Assembly: GCA_031771865.1 (NCBI GenBank)
Contig: JASISA010000025.1
Span: 2,232,001-2,296,000 of the forward strand
From: Nothophaeocryptopus gaeumannii
Lineage: Eukaryota > Ascomycota > Dothideomycetes > Mycosphaerellales > Mycosphaerellaceae
Direction of reading: 5' to 3'
Length of the DNA stretch: 64,000 bases
In this document: one piece after another, positions 1-12,344 of the stretch
Position numbering within the stretch: the stretch's first letter is position 1
Layout of the letters: each line of letters opens with the position of its first letter
Program-made: the position numbers and the translations under genes
Notes under the pieces: model-generated
Told to the model about the DNA's origin: nothing
Seen by the model: only the letters and a program-made list of their open reading frames with translations
Database searches by the model: none

Positions 1-2073
1 CAGGGAAGCAGTGGACGTGAGGTATACTTCATCGTGAAGGGCGATGTTGAGGTTTTGACCGAAGTTCCTCTGCCTACTCAGAGCTTGGCACCGTCCACTG
101 CCGATACGAATGGCAATGGGCACACACCCGATCAGCGAGTACGCGCGAGGCTAGGAGCTGGACAGTACTTTGGTGAAGTCACCAGCTTAAGTCTGGCTCC
201 ACGAAGAACGGCCACAGTCCGAAGCGTGAACTCAGTCGAGTGTCTTCTCATCAATGGAGAGGTGCTGGACGAGCTTTGGCGGAGATGTAGCTCAAGTCTA
301 CGACAGCAGGTTGAGAATGAGGCAAAACGAAGACTCAAAGCTTCAAGAAAAGACGATGATATCGTTATGACTGATGTTGGAAGGTCAGTAGTTGGCGGTG
401 GCGTAAGCACTGCAGCGACTCCAGAGGCAGACATCGAAGTGGATGTGGTGGGCGAGGAAGATGACTGGCGAAAAGACTTACCCACAGTCAAGTTCGAAGA
501 AGCGCTCCCTCTCGCCGACAGCGAGCAGACCTCACCTTCGTTGACACCGCAGATGGAGCCTATCGATCCTGACCCATTCTTCAACGAGAATCTCGACAAC
601 ATGAGAGCAAAGTCCCGAAGATCCTCATTGGCACCTCCGCTACCACCCGCTGATGGGCAAATATCAGCATTGACCGAGAATCGTACACCCAGTCCACCCA
701 CCGTCAGGGTCTTACCCTCTTCGCCATTGAAGCCTCTTCCTCACAAGATGAGCTCACCTTCTTCAACTGCCTCGCCAACTTCTCCATTGCGTCTTAGTCC
801 GACTACGACAAGACGTCCTAGCCTTGTTCGGAAACCTTCCAACATCGGGCAAGGCCGGCTGCCAGACAAAGTACTTAGCACGCTGTTCAACCAGATGGAC
901 TTGTTGACGTTGATGAAATGCCGGCAAGTCAGCATGCACTGGAATCACTTGGTATCAACGTCTCCGGATATATTGCAAAAGCTTGATCTGTCGATATACA
1001 ACAGACATGTCACTGATGATGTGCTGCAAAACATACTGGTACCGCTCGTTGGCGGCAGAGCGAAGGAAATCGACATCTCGAACTGTTTCCACGTCACAGA
1101 CGAGGGGTTCAAAGCGCTCACCGATGCTTGTGGTGATATAGCCACAATCTGGAGAATGAAGTCTGTGTGGGATGTCACTGCCGGTGCTGTCCTTGCTCTT
1201 GTGGACAAAGCCAAGGGCCTGGAAGAGATTGATCTTAGCAATTGCAGAAAGGTCGGCGACACGCTTTTGGCGAGGGTCGTGGGCTGGGTGGTACCAGAGT
1301 CAAAGCCGGGTCAACACCTTCCTCCACCGCCTCCGCAACCGACGAATGGGAAAATATCGAATATGAAGCGACACCCCTACCCAGCTTCTGGTAACTCCAA
1401 CAACCATCCACCTCCGCCACCTCCCGGAACCGTAATCGGCGCGCCGAAACTCAAACGCCTGACTCTATCGTACTGCAAGCACGTACAAGACCGAAGCATG
1501 GCACACATCGCAGTCCACGCCGCCGACCGCTTAGAGAGCCTGGACCTCACTCGCTGCACAAGCATCTCAGACAACGGCTTCCACTCCTGGAGCGTATACG
1601 ATTTCCGCAACCTCAAAAAGCTCGTTCTAGCAGACTGCACCTATCTCAGTGACCAAGCGATCGTCGGCATCGTCGGCGGTTGTCGAGGTCTCCGCATGCT
1701 AGACCTCTCTTTCTGCTGCGCTTTATCCGACACCGCAACCGAAGTCCTCAGTCTCGGCTTACCCGCCTTACGAAGACTCGACATGGCCTTCTGTGGATCC
1801 GCCGTCAGCGATAACAGTCTCCGTTGCATTGGTCTTCACCTGCTTGAGCTCCGCTACCTCAGTGTGAGGGGTTGTGTGCGCGTGACGGGACAGGGTGTGG
1901 AAGCTGTTGTTGAGGGGTGCAGGTATTTGGAGATGTTTGATGTGAGTCAGTGTAAGAATTTGAGGCCTTGGTTGCAGAGGGGTGGGATTGCGAAAGTTAA
2001 TGGGCCTGTTATGGGGAGGAATGTGAGGTTTGAAATTGTGGCTGATGGGAGTTGGAGGACGCCTGCGAGGTGA
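1..2073 (+). CDS. Cyclic-nucleotide-binding / F-box / leucine-rich-repeat protein (5' end outside window)
   Basis: The frame is already open at base 1, so the N-terminus lies outside the window; about 690 residues are visible. They begin inside a cyclic-nucleotide-binding fold: a REVYFIVKGDVEV strand, then GAGQYFGEV, which resembles the phosphate-binding cassette, then TATVRSVNSVECLLI. A Ser/Pro-rich linker follows. Next comes an F-box-like segment (LPDKVLSTLFNQMDLLTLMKCRQVSMHWNHLV, near 860-960) and then leucine-rich repeats of the cysteine-containing F-box type (LEEIDLSNCRKV, LKRLTLSYCKHV, LESLDLTRCTSI, LRMLDLSFCCAL). A proline-rich insert interrupts the repeats near 1310-1430. F-box/LRR proteins usually present substrates to SCF ubiquitin ligases; the cNMP domain suggests ligand control, which is inference. 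Whether it binds cAMP cannot be judged without the missing part. Confidence 0.8.
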   Translation, partial: QGSSGREVYFIVKGDVEVLTEVPLPTQSLAPSTADTNGNGHTPDQRVRARLGAGQYFGEVTSLSLAPRRTATVRSVNSVECLLINGEVLDELWRRCSSSLRQQVENEAKRRLKASRKDDDIVMTDVGRSVVGGGVSTAATPEADIEVDVVGEEDDWRKDLPTVKFEEALPLADSEQTSPSLTPQMEPIDPDPFFNENLDNMRAKSRRSSLAPPLPPADGQISALTENRTPSPPTVRVLPSSPLKPLPHKMSSPSSTASPTSPLRLSPTTTRRPSLVRKPSNIGQGRLPDKVLSTLFNQMDLLTLMKCRQVSMHWNHLVSTSPDILQKLDLSIYNRHVTDDVLQNILVPLVGGRAKEIDISNCFHVTDEGFKALTDACGDIATIWRMKSVWDVTAGAVLALVDKAKGLEEIDLSNCRKVGDTLLARVVGWVVPESKPGQHLPPPPPQPTNGKISNMKRHPYPASGNSNNHPPPPPPGTVIGAPKLKRLTLSYCKHVQDRSMAHIAVHAADRLESLDLTRCTSISDNGFHSWSVYDFRNLKKLVLADCTYLSDQAIVGIVGGCRGLRMLDLSFCCALSDTATEVLSLGLPALRRLDMAFCGSAVSDNSLRCIGLHLLELRYLSVRGCVRVTGQGVEAVVEGCRYLEMFDVSQCKNLRPWLQRGGIAKVNGPVMGRNVRFEIVADGSWRTPAR

Positions 2074-2361
2074 TGTGTTCGCACTTGGAAGTTGGCACAT
2101 CGTATACATATGGGTTGAGGAGGACATATGGGTTGAAGATGTGAGGAGATGAAAGGATCTGCATGCATTTGCTTGTATTAGCGCGGCGTTTGGGGATGAG
2201 TGAACGGCCTGTGTAGGATATGCGCATGGGATTCGTCTTGATGATGTCTGTCAGCATCTAGCATCAGGTGACATGGAGTCGTATCTGGTTCGTTGTTCAT
2301 TGTTGATCTATCTGCACGAGATACCACACCATCAAATCGTACCATCTATCTTAACGATTAT

Positions 2362-4059
2362 TTATAAACAAAAACGTCCAGATAGTCCTCCATGACCAAC
2401 CCCACTATGATCATCATCATTATCATCATCATCATCTAAACTCATCGCACTCTTCCAAGTCACCTCCTCATACCTCCTCACCAACCCCTCCACACCATCC
2501 GTCCTCGGCACCCAAAAAATCAATTTAGCCCGGAGTCCTTCTACATCAACACGAGTATCCATTCCTCTCACTCTCCGGTCCTCTGAAGGCATGTCCCCCT
2601 CCCCAAGACTGCCTTCTTCTTTTTCTTCAATCTCCATCCACCGCTCCGCAATCGCCGCAGCGGGTATAGACGCCCACGTCCCTTCCTGTCGCGGAATGGC
2701 TCGGAGGATTGCGATTGCGCGACGGCGGAGACAGCAGTGTCGACAACGTGTCGCGGTGAGGAAAGTCAGGATTATATAGCCTATGTCGTAGGAGAAAGAA
2801 GGCTCGCCGGGGGGTGTGAGGATTTTTAGGATAGAAATGATGTTTTCGCCGAGAGACACTATTTGTGAGAAGCGGGGGAGTTGGGTATCCCAAGCCATCT
2901 CTGAAGGGTCATTGGCGGGCGTAGGGAGGATGCGAGCGGCGAGGTACCATTGGTGGAGGTTTAAGGTGAGGAGGTGGGTAGATGGGCTCAGGGTGGCGTT
3001 TTGTTGGGTGAGGGAAGGGATTTTGGTGAAGTATTGTTCCCAGAGGATTAGACGGGAAGTGCATTTATCCTTTTCTGTCAAGATTCGGGCTTGTTCGAGG
3101 GAGGAGTGGGCTTTTTCGAGTGTGTGACCTATGACGAGCATCCATCTCGATAGGTCGATAAAGCATGTGCGAGCTTCGTAGGCGGTTTGGAATTGCCATG
3201 GGACGAGTACGGGGTCCGTTTCGAGGAAGTCATCGAGGGTGTAGTGATATGGAGAGCTGGTGTCCGAGAAACTCAGAGCTGGAAGATCAAGTCTGGCGAG
3301 TGCCTGTTGGATCTCGAGAAGGTCGTTTCTTCGAGCCGATGCGCGGAAATGGTCAGCATGCTGTCGAGCGATCGCGCGGCCATTGTCCATATGGAGCTGG
3401 GAGGCTTTGTAGTCGCCTCTGACGCCTTCGAAACAGATGAAGACAATGCATGCAATGAGGACTTTGTCGACGTCTTGGGGTTCTGCTGAGGCAACAAGGC
3501 CACGGGCTTCTCGGAGGGCTTGTTGGTATTGTTTGTCGGCGTATTGCCGGTGTAGCGAGTTATCGGGTGTGGCTGATAGTTGATGTAGTGAAGCCAGAGC
3601 CAAGATAGCGTGTCTGATTGCTGGTACGGTGTGACAAGCTTGCAGTATCGTTCGATCCCAGAAGCGTGCGTCTATCATGGAGTTCGTAGAGAGGACTGTT
3701 CGGTGCCGGAAGAACTGGAAATATCGTTTCTCTAGAACATCTTTGAATGCGGGATCTGTGACTAGAATTGCCAATGGACCAGTCTCGTGCAGGAGTACAT
3801 CAGGACTAGGCGACTTTCGCTGGACGTTGTATTGACTGGCTGCGTGTAGGTCCCGTCGAGAGAATGGGAGTGTACTATAGCCATCGCACTTTCGACCTGT
3901 TGATGTGCATCTACTGCATTCTGGTTTCGCTTCGTCACATTTCACTCGACGTATTCTAGATGAAAGAGTCAGAGGACAGTAAATGCTTTTGGCACTGGGA
4001 TGGAAGACCTACCGGCATGTGATGCAGCCTGTCTTGCCTCTTCTTACACCAGCTGCCAT
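2362..4059 (-). CDS. Zn2Cys6 fungal transcription factor
   Basis: Two exons (4059-4013 and 3955-2362, intron about 57 bases) give about 546 residues. The intron splits the zinc cluster. Joined, the cysteines lie at residues 12, 15, 22, 29, 32 and 39, an exact CX2CX6CX6CX2CX6C Gal4-type binuclear cluster. The rest resembles the fungal-specific factor domain common in these regulators (HAILALASLHQLSA, ACIVFICFEGVRGDY). An Asp-rich run near the C-terminus is encoded by an ATC/CAT-like trinucleotide repeat near 2408-2435. Its DNA target is unknown. It is transcribed in the same direction as the PTH11-like receptor upstream of it. Confidence 0.9.
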
Positions 4060-4749
4060 GAATCTCGAGAATTCAGCTTTGGGAAATTGATCGTGTGTCT
4101 TCAGCCAGACGGACTGGACTCTGTTATCATTTTGAGCGTCAACGCGTATCCTTGTCGTTGATCATGCGGCTGAGTCGACGCAGCCTCCACCGGCGACTTT
4201 CATCCCATAAAGCTGAATACATCGCATAGCCGAAGGCAGCTAACATGCAATATTAATTGCGTCACGCGCTATGCAGCGTATGACGAAGAACGTAAATCAG
4301 GATCAGAGTGTTGGTTGTGAAGACCAACAACTCGGTTTCGGCGTGGTCGATGACTTTAGCTTGGCGTGTGGCCTAAGGCAAGCAGTCAGCAGCAGTTCGG
4401 TCTGATGCGCAAACAAGCTAGCCATACCGTTCTCTAGTCTTAATCTTGGGAAAGCATTGCGAAGAAGTGTAGTGGCTCCCGAGTCGACTTCGTTTCATGA
4501 AACCGTGCGCGAAGATCTTCTGTGGTCAGCAAGTCGCCTGATCAGTGTCGCCTTCCGACATTGATGCACTCTGCTCGTCCAGCAAATACATCTCGAGCGC
4601 CTGGGATCTTGCTGCCAGGTGCCTGTTCCTGTGAATGCTGGCGAACATAAAGCTCCTCTCTAGCCCTCCAATTGCTTTCATTACTCATATCGTCATCATT
4701 TGAAAAGTCGTCCGAGTATCTGTCGCCCGCTGTGCGTCCTTCCATAACT
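4060..4749. other. Intergenic, about 690 bases
   Basis: Presumed promoter of the Zn2Cys6 gene and 3' region of the receptor gene. An open frame at 4542-4895 (minus) overlaps the receptor C-terminus in another frame and may be a chance ORF or an alternative tail. Nothing else recognised. Confidence 0.5.
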
Positions 4750-6082
4750 TCAAAGCCGCCCCACTGGCATCGGCGTTGCCCTCTCGGTCGATCTAGTGAT
4801 TTTTGTTGTCTTGAAAATCGCCGATGGTCGATGCAGCCTCTCGTCACTGCCGGTACTCGCTCGCTCGATATCGTCCCAGCTGCTGTCATCGCCACTGCTT
4901 GGACCGCGAGGTGTCGATACAGTCACGGTATATGGCCCACTGTAGCGAAATGGGTCAGATGCTACGCTATCTTTCGTATCATGGCCAGACCTGGTGAGGG
5001 CAGTGGTCTTTGAAAACGGTCCGTTCTTCATTTCTGACAATTGCACGTCAGGATCCGCGAACATACCGCGATCATTGTGACGTTTGTATCCTGCGGACGA
5101 GGAACCGATAGTCTTCTCTCTTGTACTTGGGAACGAGCTGCCACTGAGTATCGTAGACGCGCTCTTCAGTATTTGCGCAAACAGTGGCCTCAGCGCCGGT
5201 AAAGAAGCCGCTGTGATGCCAACGCATAGCTCTATCATGTTCCAGACGTTGAAGGAGTTCTTCCAAAGGGGGTCGGTTTCGTCGAGAAACGTCGACTGTT
5301 TGACGGCCTTCACCATCCCGGCTGCGCAAGCGAAGTAGCCCAAGCTCAAGATCGCGGCCAGCGTAATTTTGGTGCGCTTGTTGACTTGCAGCTTGAAGAT
5401 GACGGGAATAGGCAGGGCCGCAAGTAAAAAGTCCGTGGCGCAGTTGATGGAGCTATTTGTGAGGCCGATAGCCCGGAACGTTCTGTTGGAGAAACAGTGT
5501 GCAGTCGCCTTCTTTGCAAAGTTCCATGCAGCATCCACAGGCCAGCACTGGAATATCAAGGTTCCGCTGCAGGCCAACATGAAGCAGATGAGGAAGACTG
5601 TGATCTCATCAGCGTGAAATTATCAAACCAGATTTGAATGACTGACCGATCGTGGCCCACAGAAACCATTTCCAATTCTTCGTTGGTGGGACCAGTCTCA
5701 TGAGAAAGAGCGCAACCGATATCTTGACCAATATCACGCCCCACATCACTGTCAGGGAATGATAGTACTGCAAGTGGGCAAAGGTGCCCAAGTTGTCCAG
5801 CGACGTACAGCCAGTGTGCCGACCCATGCCATGATCACTCTCTGCAACGAAGCATACAAACGTTACTATGGCCATGATAGTTGCGACTAGCATGACATAG
5901 TCGTCGCTCCCAACAGACTTGATCATGAATGTTCTGACTGCCAATCGCGTACCAAACACAATCACTGCCATCGTCATCATCGCACCCGTTGTTCCCAGGA
6001 TTTCGTGAGCATTGCTTTCTGCGCAATACGCCGGATCGGGCGGCGGGCCCGCCTGTGCCTGTCGCTTGAGAAACCTCGCCAT
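4750..6082 (-). CDS. PTH11-like integral membrane protein (fungal rhodopsin-domain family)
   Basis: Two exons (6082-5647 and 5597-4750) with a 49-base intron give about 427 residues. The junction restores the run ATIVFLICFMLACSGTLIFQCWPV. The exon 1 start (MARFLKRQAQAGPPPDPAYC) is the first Met in frame. Seven hydrophobic segments can be followed. Family hallmarks are GSDDYVMLVA after TM2, the hydrophilic stretch with GCTSLDNLG, the CWP motif after TM5 and NSSINCATDFLLAALPIPVIFKLQ. The long serine-rich tail (GPSSGDDSSWDDIE) is presumably cytoplasmic. The founding member, Magnaporthe Pth11, is a CFEM-containing receptor for surface cues. No CFEM cysteines are visible here, so this is a member of the wider rhodopsin-domain family with unknown ligand. 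Confidence 0.85.
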
Positions 6083-7829
6083 TGTCCGTTGTGCTGAAGC
6101 TGTCTCGTCCGGTGTTTCGGTGTCCCATTAATTTTCTGGAGAGCGCTGTCTGGAGAGCGCTGAAGCTGGCTGTCAGCAAGAGATGGTGGTTACATACGAG
6201 GGTACAGCTCGTTACTGTTTAAAGAACCCAGATCTTACGTTGAACAAGGTTCGGATGTGCAGGCTGCACGACTGGTTCTGGGAGTTTCAACTCGAGCGCA
6301 AACTCTCCTTGAGATCCGAGTGACCCTGCACTGCTCAGGGTGTCTCCGGCCCATCCACGACAGATCTTCATTGACTTGGCAGCACGTCAAATCTATGACC
6401 GAGAACTTGGGACCGGAGAAGGATAGAAAATCTCCGGAGCGCTAGAGACTGCGCACCGAAGCGCAGCGTTTAGTCTAGCGCATCGATAATTGATGGGTAA
6501 GAGGAAGCCTGTCTAGATTGCTTTTGCAAGTTGTTCACGGACGACAGAGTGTATTGCTTTTGATTCTCGGTATGGATCTTACGCATGCGATAGGCTGGCA
6601 ACCCCAGAAGTAAATAGTACTTCCAGAAGTTCTGAAACCGGGCCTTTGTGACTCTCATCGCAGCGAGGAAGCCAGAATCGGATGACGGGACTCAAGGAGC
6701 AGGGCGAGCACGGCAGCTCGGACGTCTCGCTGTGCATCAACCCAGAACGACTCCAAATAAAGGTGTGGAGTGGAGGGCCGGTCATTATCAAGAGTCGATA
6801 CACGTTGGCTGACCGACCGATTCAAGTCCCACACGCAGCTTCATTAAAAGGTACGGTCGGGGTCGCTTCTTCGCGTGGCGTACGTCCTTGAATCAGCGTA
6901 GCTTTTGGAGGCTTTCGTCAAATCACCCTCCCGCAGATTGAACCTCGCATGTCGTTTAGCTTGCCAGCTTTGTCCAGGAGGAGTGCGTGCAGAGCAGCCA
7001 AGGCCAAGGGTAATCGTCATCTGACAGTGCGACCAGGCATCTTGGCAATCCGAAGGAACTTGATGATGAGCAACGTGCCAACGTCTCACGGCTGGTTGCG
7101 GAGAGCACCCAACTTGTTTCAAGGGTCATCCGTGCCCCGAAGTAAGCGAAGCCAGGGGAAGAAAGCATAACGTTGTCGGCCTCTCGGCATGATCCCAGAC
7201 ATGGTCGCGAGTCTTTTCCGAGAGGTCGATGCCGCAACCAAGATCGCGACTAGAATCCCCGGATCGTGAGAGCGCAACCGGGAGATCAAGAGCTGGCGCG
7301 AATGGGCGAGGATGTTGAGATAAGCAGTCGGTACAGTAGAAGTGGTGGAGAGTGGAAGGTCGATGTCAAAACTGGCGTTCTGGGGGAGGCGGAGGCGGAG
7401 GGGGAGGGGAGGGCGATCGACAGGGCTAGTCCAGATAGACTACTCCGATACAGCCCAGGAAGAGCTTGGACTTAACGTCGTCACTTGCAGGGGATCCAGG
7501 GAACTTTGATTGCGAAGGACTTCTTCCAGAACATCACACCCGAATGATAGTTAGAGTGAAAGAATGAATCTTGATCTTGATCCCAGGTCGAAACGTCTCG
7601 TCGCCACCCCGGCCGGACCCGAGGATCTCCGTCAAAGTCATGCCTCTTCTTTTAATTACTCGGTGTACCGATCCATGTGCGCCATCTGCAAAGCATCGCT
7701 TCATGACAGTGAAATCCAACGAACCGGTCAACAAGAACGTCAAACCCACGTTGTTGCCAGCATGTACTCGTCCGCTGCCACGCCTTTGTCCTGAATCCAC
7801 GTGGTTGGCATCGACTGAGGTTTCGCAAT
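6083..7829. other. Long intergenic region, about 1.75 kb
   Basis: No frame here has recognisable protein character; all open frames are short and overlap on both strands. It presumably contains the divergent promoters of the receptor gene (minus) and the tyrosinase gene (plus). Nothing recognised. Confidence 0.5.
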
Positions 7830-9097
7830 ATGCGGGTCATGAAGGCCATATTGGCCTGTCTGCCAGTCACGGCCGCATTCAAGCCCGCTTCGACCTGCGA
7901 GACGGATAAACTGGCGCAACAAGCCCTGCAGAACATGAAGCAAAAGTTGCCAAGCTCGTACAATGAAGCTCCAACCCGAAAACCCGATCATGAGTGCACG
8001 TCTCCCTTGGATGAAGGACAACCGACGTGCACGCTGGAGACTGCGGCCGTACGAAGAGAATGGAGCAAGTTCACGCGGCGACAGCAGCGAGAATATATCG
8101 ATGCCGTACTATGTATGCTGGAGTTGCCAGCAAGAAGCGGTTCATTAGCACCAGGAGCCAAGAACAGATACGATGACTACGTCGGTATGTTGCGTGTTGC
8201 CATATCAGCTTCGAAAAGACGGCGATAGCTAATGAAAATGGTACAGCAACACACATCAACCAAACAATCTCAATACACGGAACAGGGAATTTCTTGTCTT
8301 GGCACAGATACTTTACTTTCACCTACGAACAATCCCTCCGAAACGAATGCGGCTTTCGAGGCGATCTTCCATACGTGAACTGGGCACTCTACTCTAAAGA
8401 CCTGCAAAACGCCCCCTTCTTCGACGGCAGCGAAGTCTCCATAAGCGGCAACGGCGCCTTCGATTCTCGGTACAACGGCACACATATCCCCTCCAATCAA
8501 CTCCCCTTCATCAAGATTTCTGCTGAAGGCGGGGGCGGCTGCGTGACCACAGGGCCTTTCCGAAACATGTCCGTCAACCTTGGGCCCGTCACACCAGCAG
8601 TAGACTACATTCCCCCAAATCCGCAAAAGGACGGTCTGGGGTACAATCCCCGCTGCTTGCGCCGCGCTGTCTCTTCCTGTGCCGCCAAAAATTGGTTGCA
8701 AGATCAGAATATCACAGACCTGATCGTTAATTCGAAGGATATTCTGACTTTCCAAAATACTATGCAAGGCGATTTTCCCCACGGTTTCCTTGGCGTCCAC
8801 ACAGCAGGTCACTTCATGGCCGGTGGCGATCCGGGTGGGGACCTTTTCACCTCGCCAGCTGATGTTTTCTTCTTTTTGCATCATGCGCAGATTGATCGGC
8901 TCTGGTGGATTTGGCAGAATTTGGATCCGGAGAATCGGATAGAGGTTATTGGGGGTACGCACACGGTCAATAATATTCCGCCGAGTGCTAATGCTACTCT
9001 CGATGACATTATTGCCCTGGGGATTAATGCGCCTGGGATCACGATTAGGGAGGCGGTTGACACGATGAAGGGGCTATTTTGTTATTACTATATTTGA
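7830..9097 (+). CDS. Short secreted tyrosinase (type-3 copper enzyme)
   Basis: Two exons (7830-8184 and 8247-9097) with a 62-base intron give about 401 residues. The N-terminus (MRVMKAILACLPVTAAF) is a signal peptide; the Met three residues in is an alternative start. CuA site: the join gives DDYVATHINQTISIHGTGNFLSWHRYF, supplying the three His ligands and the FLxWHR signature. CuB site: GFLGVHTAGHF, then DVFFFLHHAQIDRLWWIWQ. The protein ends shortly after CuB with CYYYI and lacks the C-terminal lid domain of long tyrosinases, so it fits the short secreted catechol/o-aminophenol-oxidase-like group. Tyrosinases hydroxylate or oxidise phenols to quinones; the natural substrate cannot be read from sequence. 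It ends tail to tail with the carboxypeptidase gene. Confidence 0.92.
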
Positions 9098-9288
9098 GTG
9101 AAGGAGGGAGAACGAGGAAGATGAGATGGATTGTTGCTTTGATGCGCAGAAAGATCACGAATAGACCATCACGACAGACAAGACAGTCTTTTTCAGGGAT
9201 GTAGATTACTTTGGTTACACAGAGAGCGATCTCTCAATGTATGCACAAACAGATTCGAGGATGTTCCTCCAACTTCAAAATCCCTGTC

Positions 9289-11214
9289 TTACGAAATATT
9301 ACTCGAAGTACCGTTCGAAGTAGCGTTCGTAGCAACACCCACAGGCTTCACAACACTAAATTCCACAATCTTCGCCGTCCCATTAGCAAGCGCCGCAAGT
9401 TGGTCATCCGTACAACTCGCCGTAGCACTATACAAATTGCAATTCACCGGTGCAGGTTTTGGCAAAGTGTTCCTAATATGCCAACTACTCTCCGGGCCCG
9501 TAGACGAATAGTCGCCCACCGTACTCTTCGTCCCAGTAGCGATATCAAGATTGAGTAGACTCCTCGAGAAAATCTCAAAAGCAGTCTGCGGCTGATAATA
9601 AGCCGCATCATGACCCGCTTCAAATACTCGTGAGAACGACATATTCCCGTATTGTCGGACGACGCCGTGGTCGGTGTTACAATTCCCTACGAGGATATCT
9701 TCGTATCCCGCAGAGCGGAATTGTTCGGCGGATGTCCAGCTCCCCGCGAGACTGAGTTTCTCCGCTCCATTCCAGGGACAGCGGAAATCGCGATCACCGT
9801 AGACCATGGCTACTTTGACGCCTTGGTCGAGGAGGTATTCGAGTTTCTTCAAACCTGGGGCGCGGACGGCATCGCCGAGGGTGTAGAAGAAGTTTAGTTG
9901 GACTAGCCAGGAGGAAGCGGTGAAGTTGAGGGGAACGCCGAGGGCTTGTTGGACCCAGGCGCGGTTAAAGAAACCGACGTTGTAGGCTTCTGGTTGTGGG
10001 TTTGGGTTGAGATTTGCGATGTCGAAGAAGGCGTGGTTGCTGTAGGAGCTGGCGGCGCCTTGGATTACGTATGAGTAGCAGAGGATGGTTGCGTTGAAGC
10101 AGACTTCATTGACTGTGAAGTTGTTGCTTAGGTAGTTGGGGTCGTAGAGTTCGCCTAGTTCTCGGCATTGGTTGATGATGTCGCGACAGCCGCCTTCGGT
10201 GCTCCATGCTTCTTTGGATTGAAGGTATGCGTCTTCGGGAATGAGTTGTAGGTCGTATGTGTTGTTGTAGGCCATGTCTGGATACCACTCTGCTTGGTAG
10301 AGCATATCGGTGCAGCCATTGGTCCATCCAATGGTGTCGATTGGTAGAATTATCCCGTTGATCTCACCGCTCTTGATCTTGTTGTTCTTCTCTTGAAATT
10401 CAGCCGCGGTGAACGGCACCCAGTAACCGCCATATGAGTTACCCCAGAATGACAAGCGCTTGTTGTCAGTCTGATACCGTTCGAAGCTGACCCACGCCTG
10501 AGCAAAGTGCCACATAGTCCGCGCCGCCACGACACTGTTGTTGGCTGATGTGCTGGTGTCCTGCACTGGAAAAGTGCCATACAAGAAAGTGGTGTTCTCT
10601 GCCGGTACAGATCCATTGTACGATTCGAAGGAATTGATATCGAGTTCACCGTACAATACGCCACCGCTGTATAAGAGATCCTGAGTACTGTTTGCGAGAG
10701 CAGAGTATGAAAAGCCGGCACCGATCGGCTGATCAACGTAAAGCATGTTCGCGTGCTCGTTCCAAGACCAGGGGTTGTCCTCTGTAGTATTTGCGTCACG
10801 CTGGACGATGCATGGACCTCCAGATTGCGTGGCGGCGATCATCGAAGACTCGCCTGGTCCTCCGGCGAGATAGATTGTTGTTGATGCACTGCGCGGGTTC
10901 TTTCTGGCTTCGAAGTACCAGAAGAACATCGAGATGTTGTACGGCTCAGTGGCTTCGATATCGCTTAGGTAGGTGCTGGGTAGATGGACGTAGCCGGCGT
11001 AGCCCTTAGCTTTGGTTTCGCATATGGTCGTCTGCAAAGATTAATTTGCCATCACATTCGCCATTATAGTCGTTCTTACCTCCTTGTAGGAGATCGACGC
11101 GCCAGGGTACCCAGGTACTTCTTGGTGGGTGATGCCTTCGGGTTGCGGAGGAAAGCCTGCAAAGGCACAGGTTGCCGAAGCGCTGCACGACAAATAGAAA
11201 GAGAGTGGACTCAT
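9289..11214 (-). CDS. Secreted serine carboxypeptidase (peptidase family S10)
   Basis: Two exons (11214-11080 and 11031-9289) with a 48-base intron give about 625 residues. Exon 1 (MSPLSFYLSCSASATCAFA) is a signal peptide; the ATG at 11214 follows a good context, and a longer frame upstream lacks support. The join gives YKETTICETKAKGYAGY, typical of the secreted fungal group. The oxyanion-region motif IYLAGGPGESS is present. The nucleophile lies in FWGNSYGGYW, Ser near residue 244; it is GNSYGG rather than the commoner GESYGG. The Asp is in MVYGDRDFRCPWNG and the His in FEAGHDAAYYQP. Many N-glycosylation sequons support secretion. It removes C-terminal amino acids from peptides in acidic surroundings. 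Confidence 0.93.
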
Positions 11215-12344
11215 CTTGACCTTGGAGAGTAACGAAACAGGAAGAAGAAAGGGACGATCCAATGCTTCCAAGATCCGAACCACTGCGATGTTTGCGAGAT
11301 GCCGAGCGGAATGGACCATAAGTTCCAGAGTACTCACTTATTCATATATCTATTGAAGAAAATAATCTCGCCAAATGTTGACCCGCACTCGCTTTTCTCG
11401 CTGGCAGTGCTTGAAGCCGTTGCGACATGTTCGATGGCTAGTGATTCATGTTTGATCTGGTATACCAGGCGTATCCATTGTACAATAGACCATCGAACGT
11501 CCTTCAACGTGGGTTTGGCGACACATCCAATGACAGAACATCTTCCCAAGCGGGTGTTCAATAAGAACGTGCGATGTGCACGCGGGTGTGGATCCTCCAG
11601 GCCCTTGCATTGGAAGTCGCTTGTGCTGCGGCTGAGGTCGCCTGTCTGAGCCTTACGTTTTGGCGAATTAGCCAATGGTCAACCATCAACTCGGCCAGGG
11701 TGTGGAAAACATCTCATGCGTCCTACAGAGCCAGAATGGATGTTAGATTAATTCTCCGGGCCTTTCTGCGGGCTGGAGACGCGGCTCGAAGATAGGCGAA
11801 GTTGTTCTTTCGTAGACCGGGTTTATGCAGTGCGAAACATCGCCCAGCTCGGGTCCATTGCCAGGCGAGAAGAAAGCTGGCCAGCTGCAGGGCTATATAT
11901 GGGAGCTTGGCCCGCAGCTAGCAGCGTCCAGTGCATCTCGTCTCTTCAGCATCGTGCCCATAGCGCCAGACGAGACACTCGTGTTGTTGCTGCTGCGCCT
12001 CGATTGGCAGTCGCTTGTTTCTGCTGGTCTTCAGCCCGTCAGCAGTAGCCAGTCCATCTGATGGCCAGCACGGCGCGTCAAGAAGCCCCAGGTGGCATTG
12101 GAAGAGTGTGATAGAGTGAAGCGATAGGGTTGTCAAGAGAGTGTTGACGGTGTTGGTTGCTGGAGCGAACACTCGGACCCTGTGAGATCAGCGGGGACTC
12201 AGCTGCTGTTTCACGTTTCCGTGAAGAAGCTCGTGTTCCTGCTTTTGCGTCTGCTCCTTTTCTTCCATAAACAAAGACCGATTGTCTACTGCCTATCCTG
12301 TACTACTTGACCCACTGAACATATCGACAGAAACTTTGAAAGTC
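11215..12344. other. Divergent intergenic region, about 1.1 kb
   Basis: Lies between the starts of the carboxypeptidase (minus) and UAP1 (plus), so it should contain both promoters. No convincing coding frame is seen. A frame upstream of the UAP1 ATG begins at a TTG and is better read as 5' UTR. Confidence 0.5.

Noticed and set aside
4542..4895. 117-codon minus-strand ORF overlapping the receptor C-terminus
   Set aside because: It overlaps the end of the receptor coding region in another frame and shows no domain; the receptor frame ends naturally at 4750.
7830..11214. Secondary-metabolite gene cluster around the tyrosinase
   Set aside because: No polyketide synthase, NRPS, terpene synthase, P450 or efflux pump is present; the tyrosinase and carboxypeptidase look like independent secreted enzymes.
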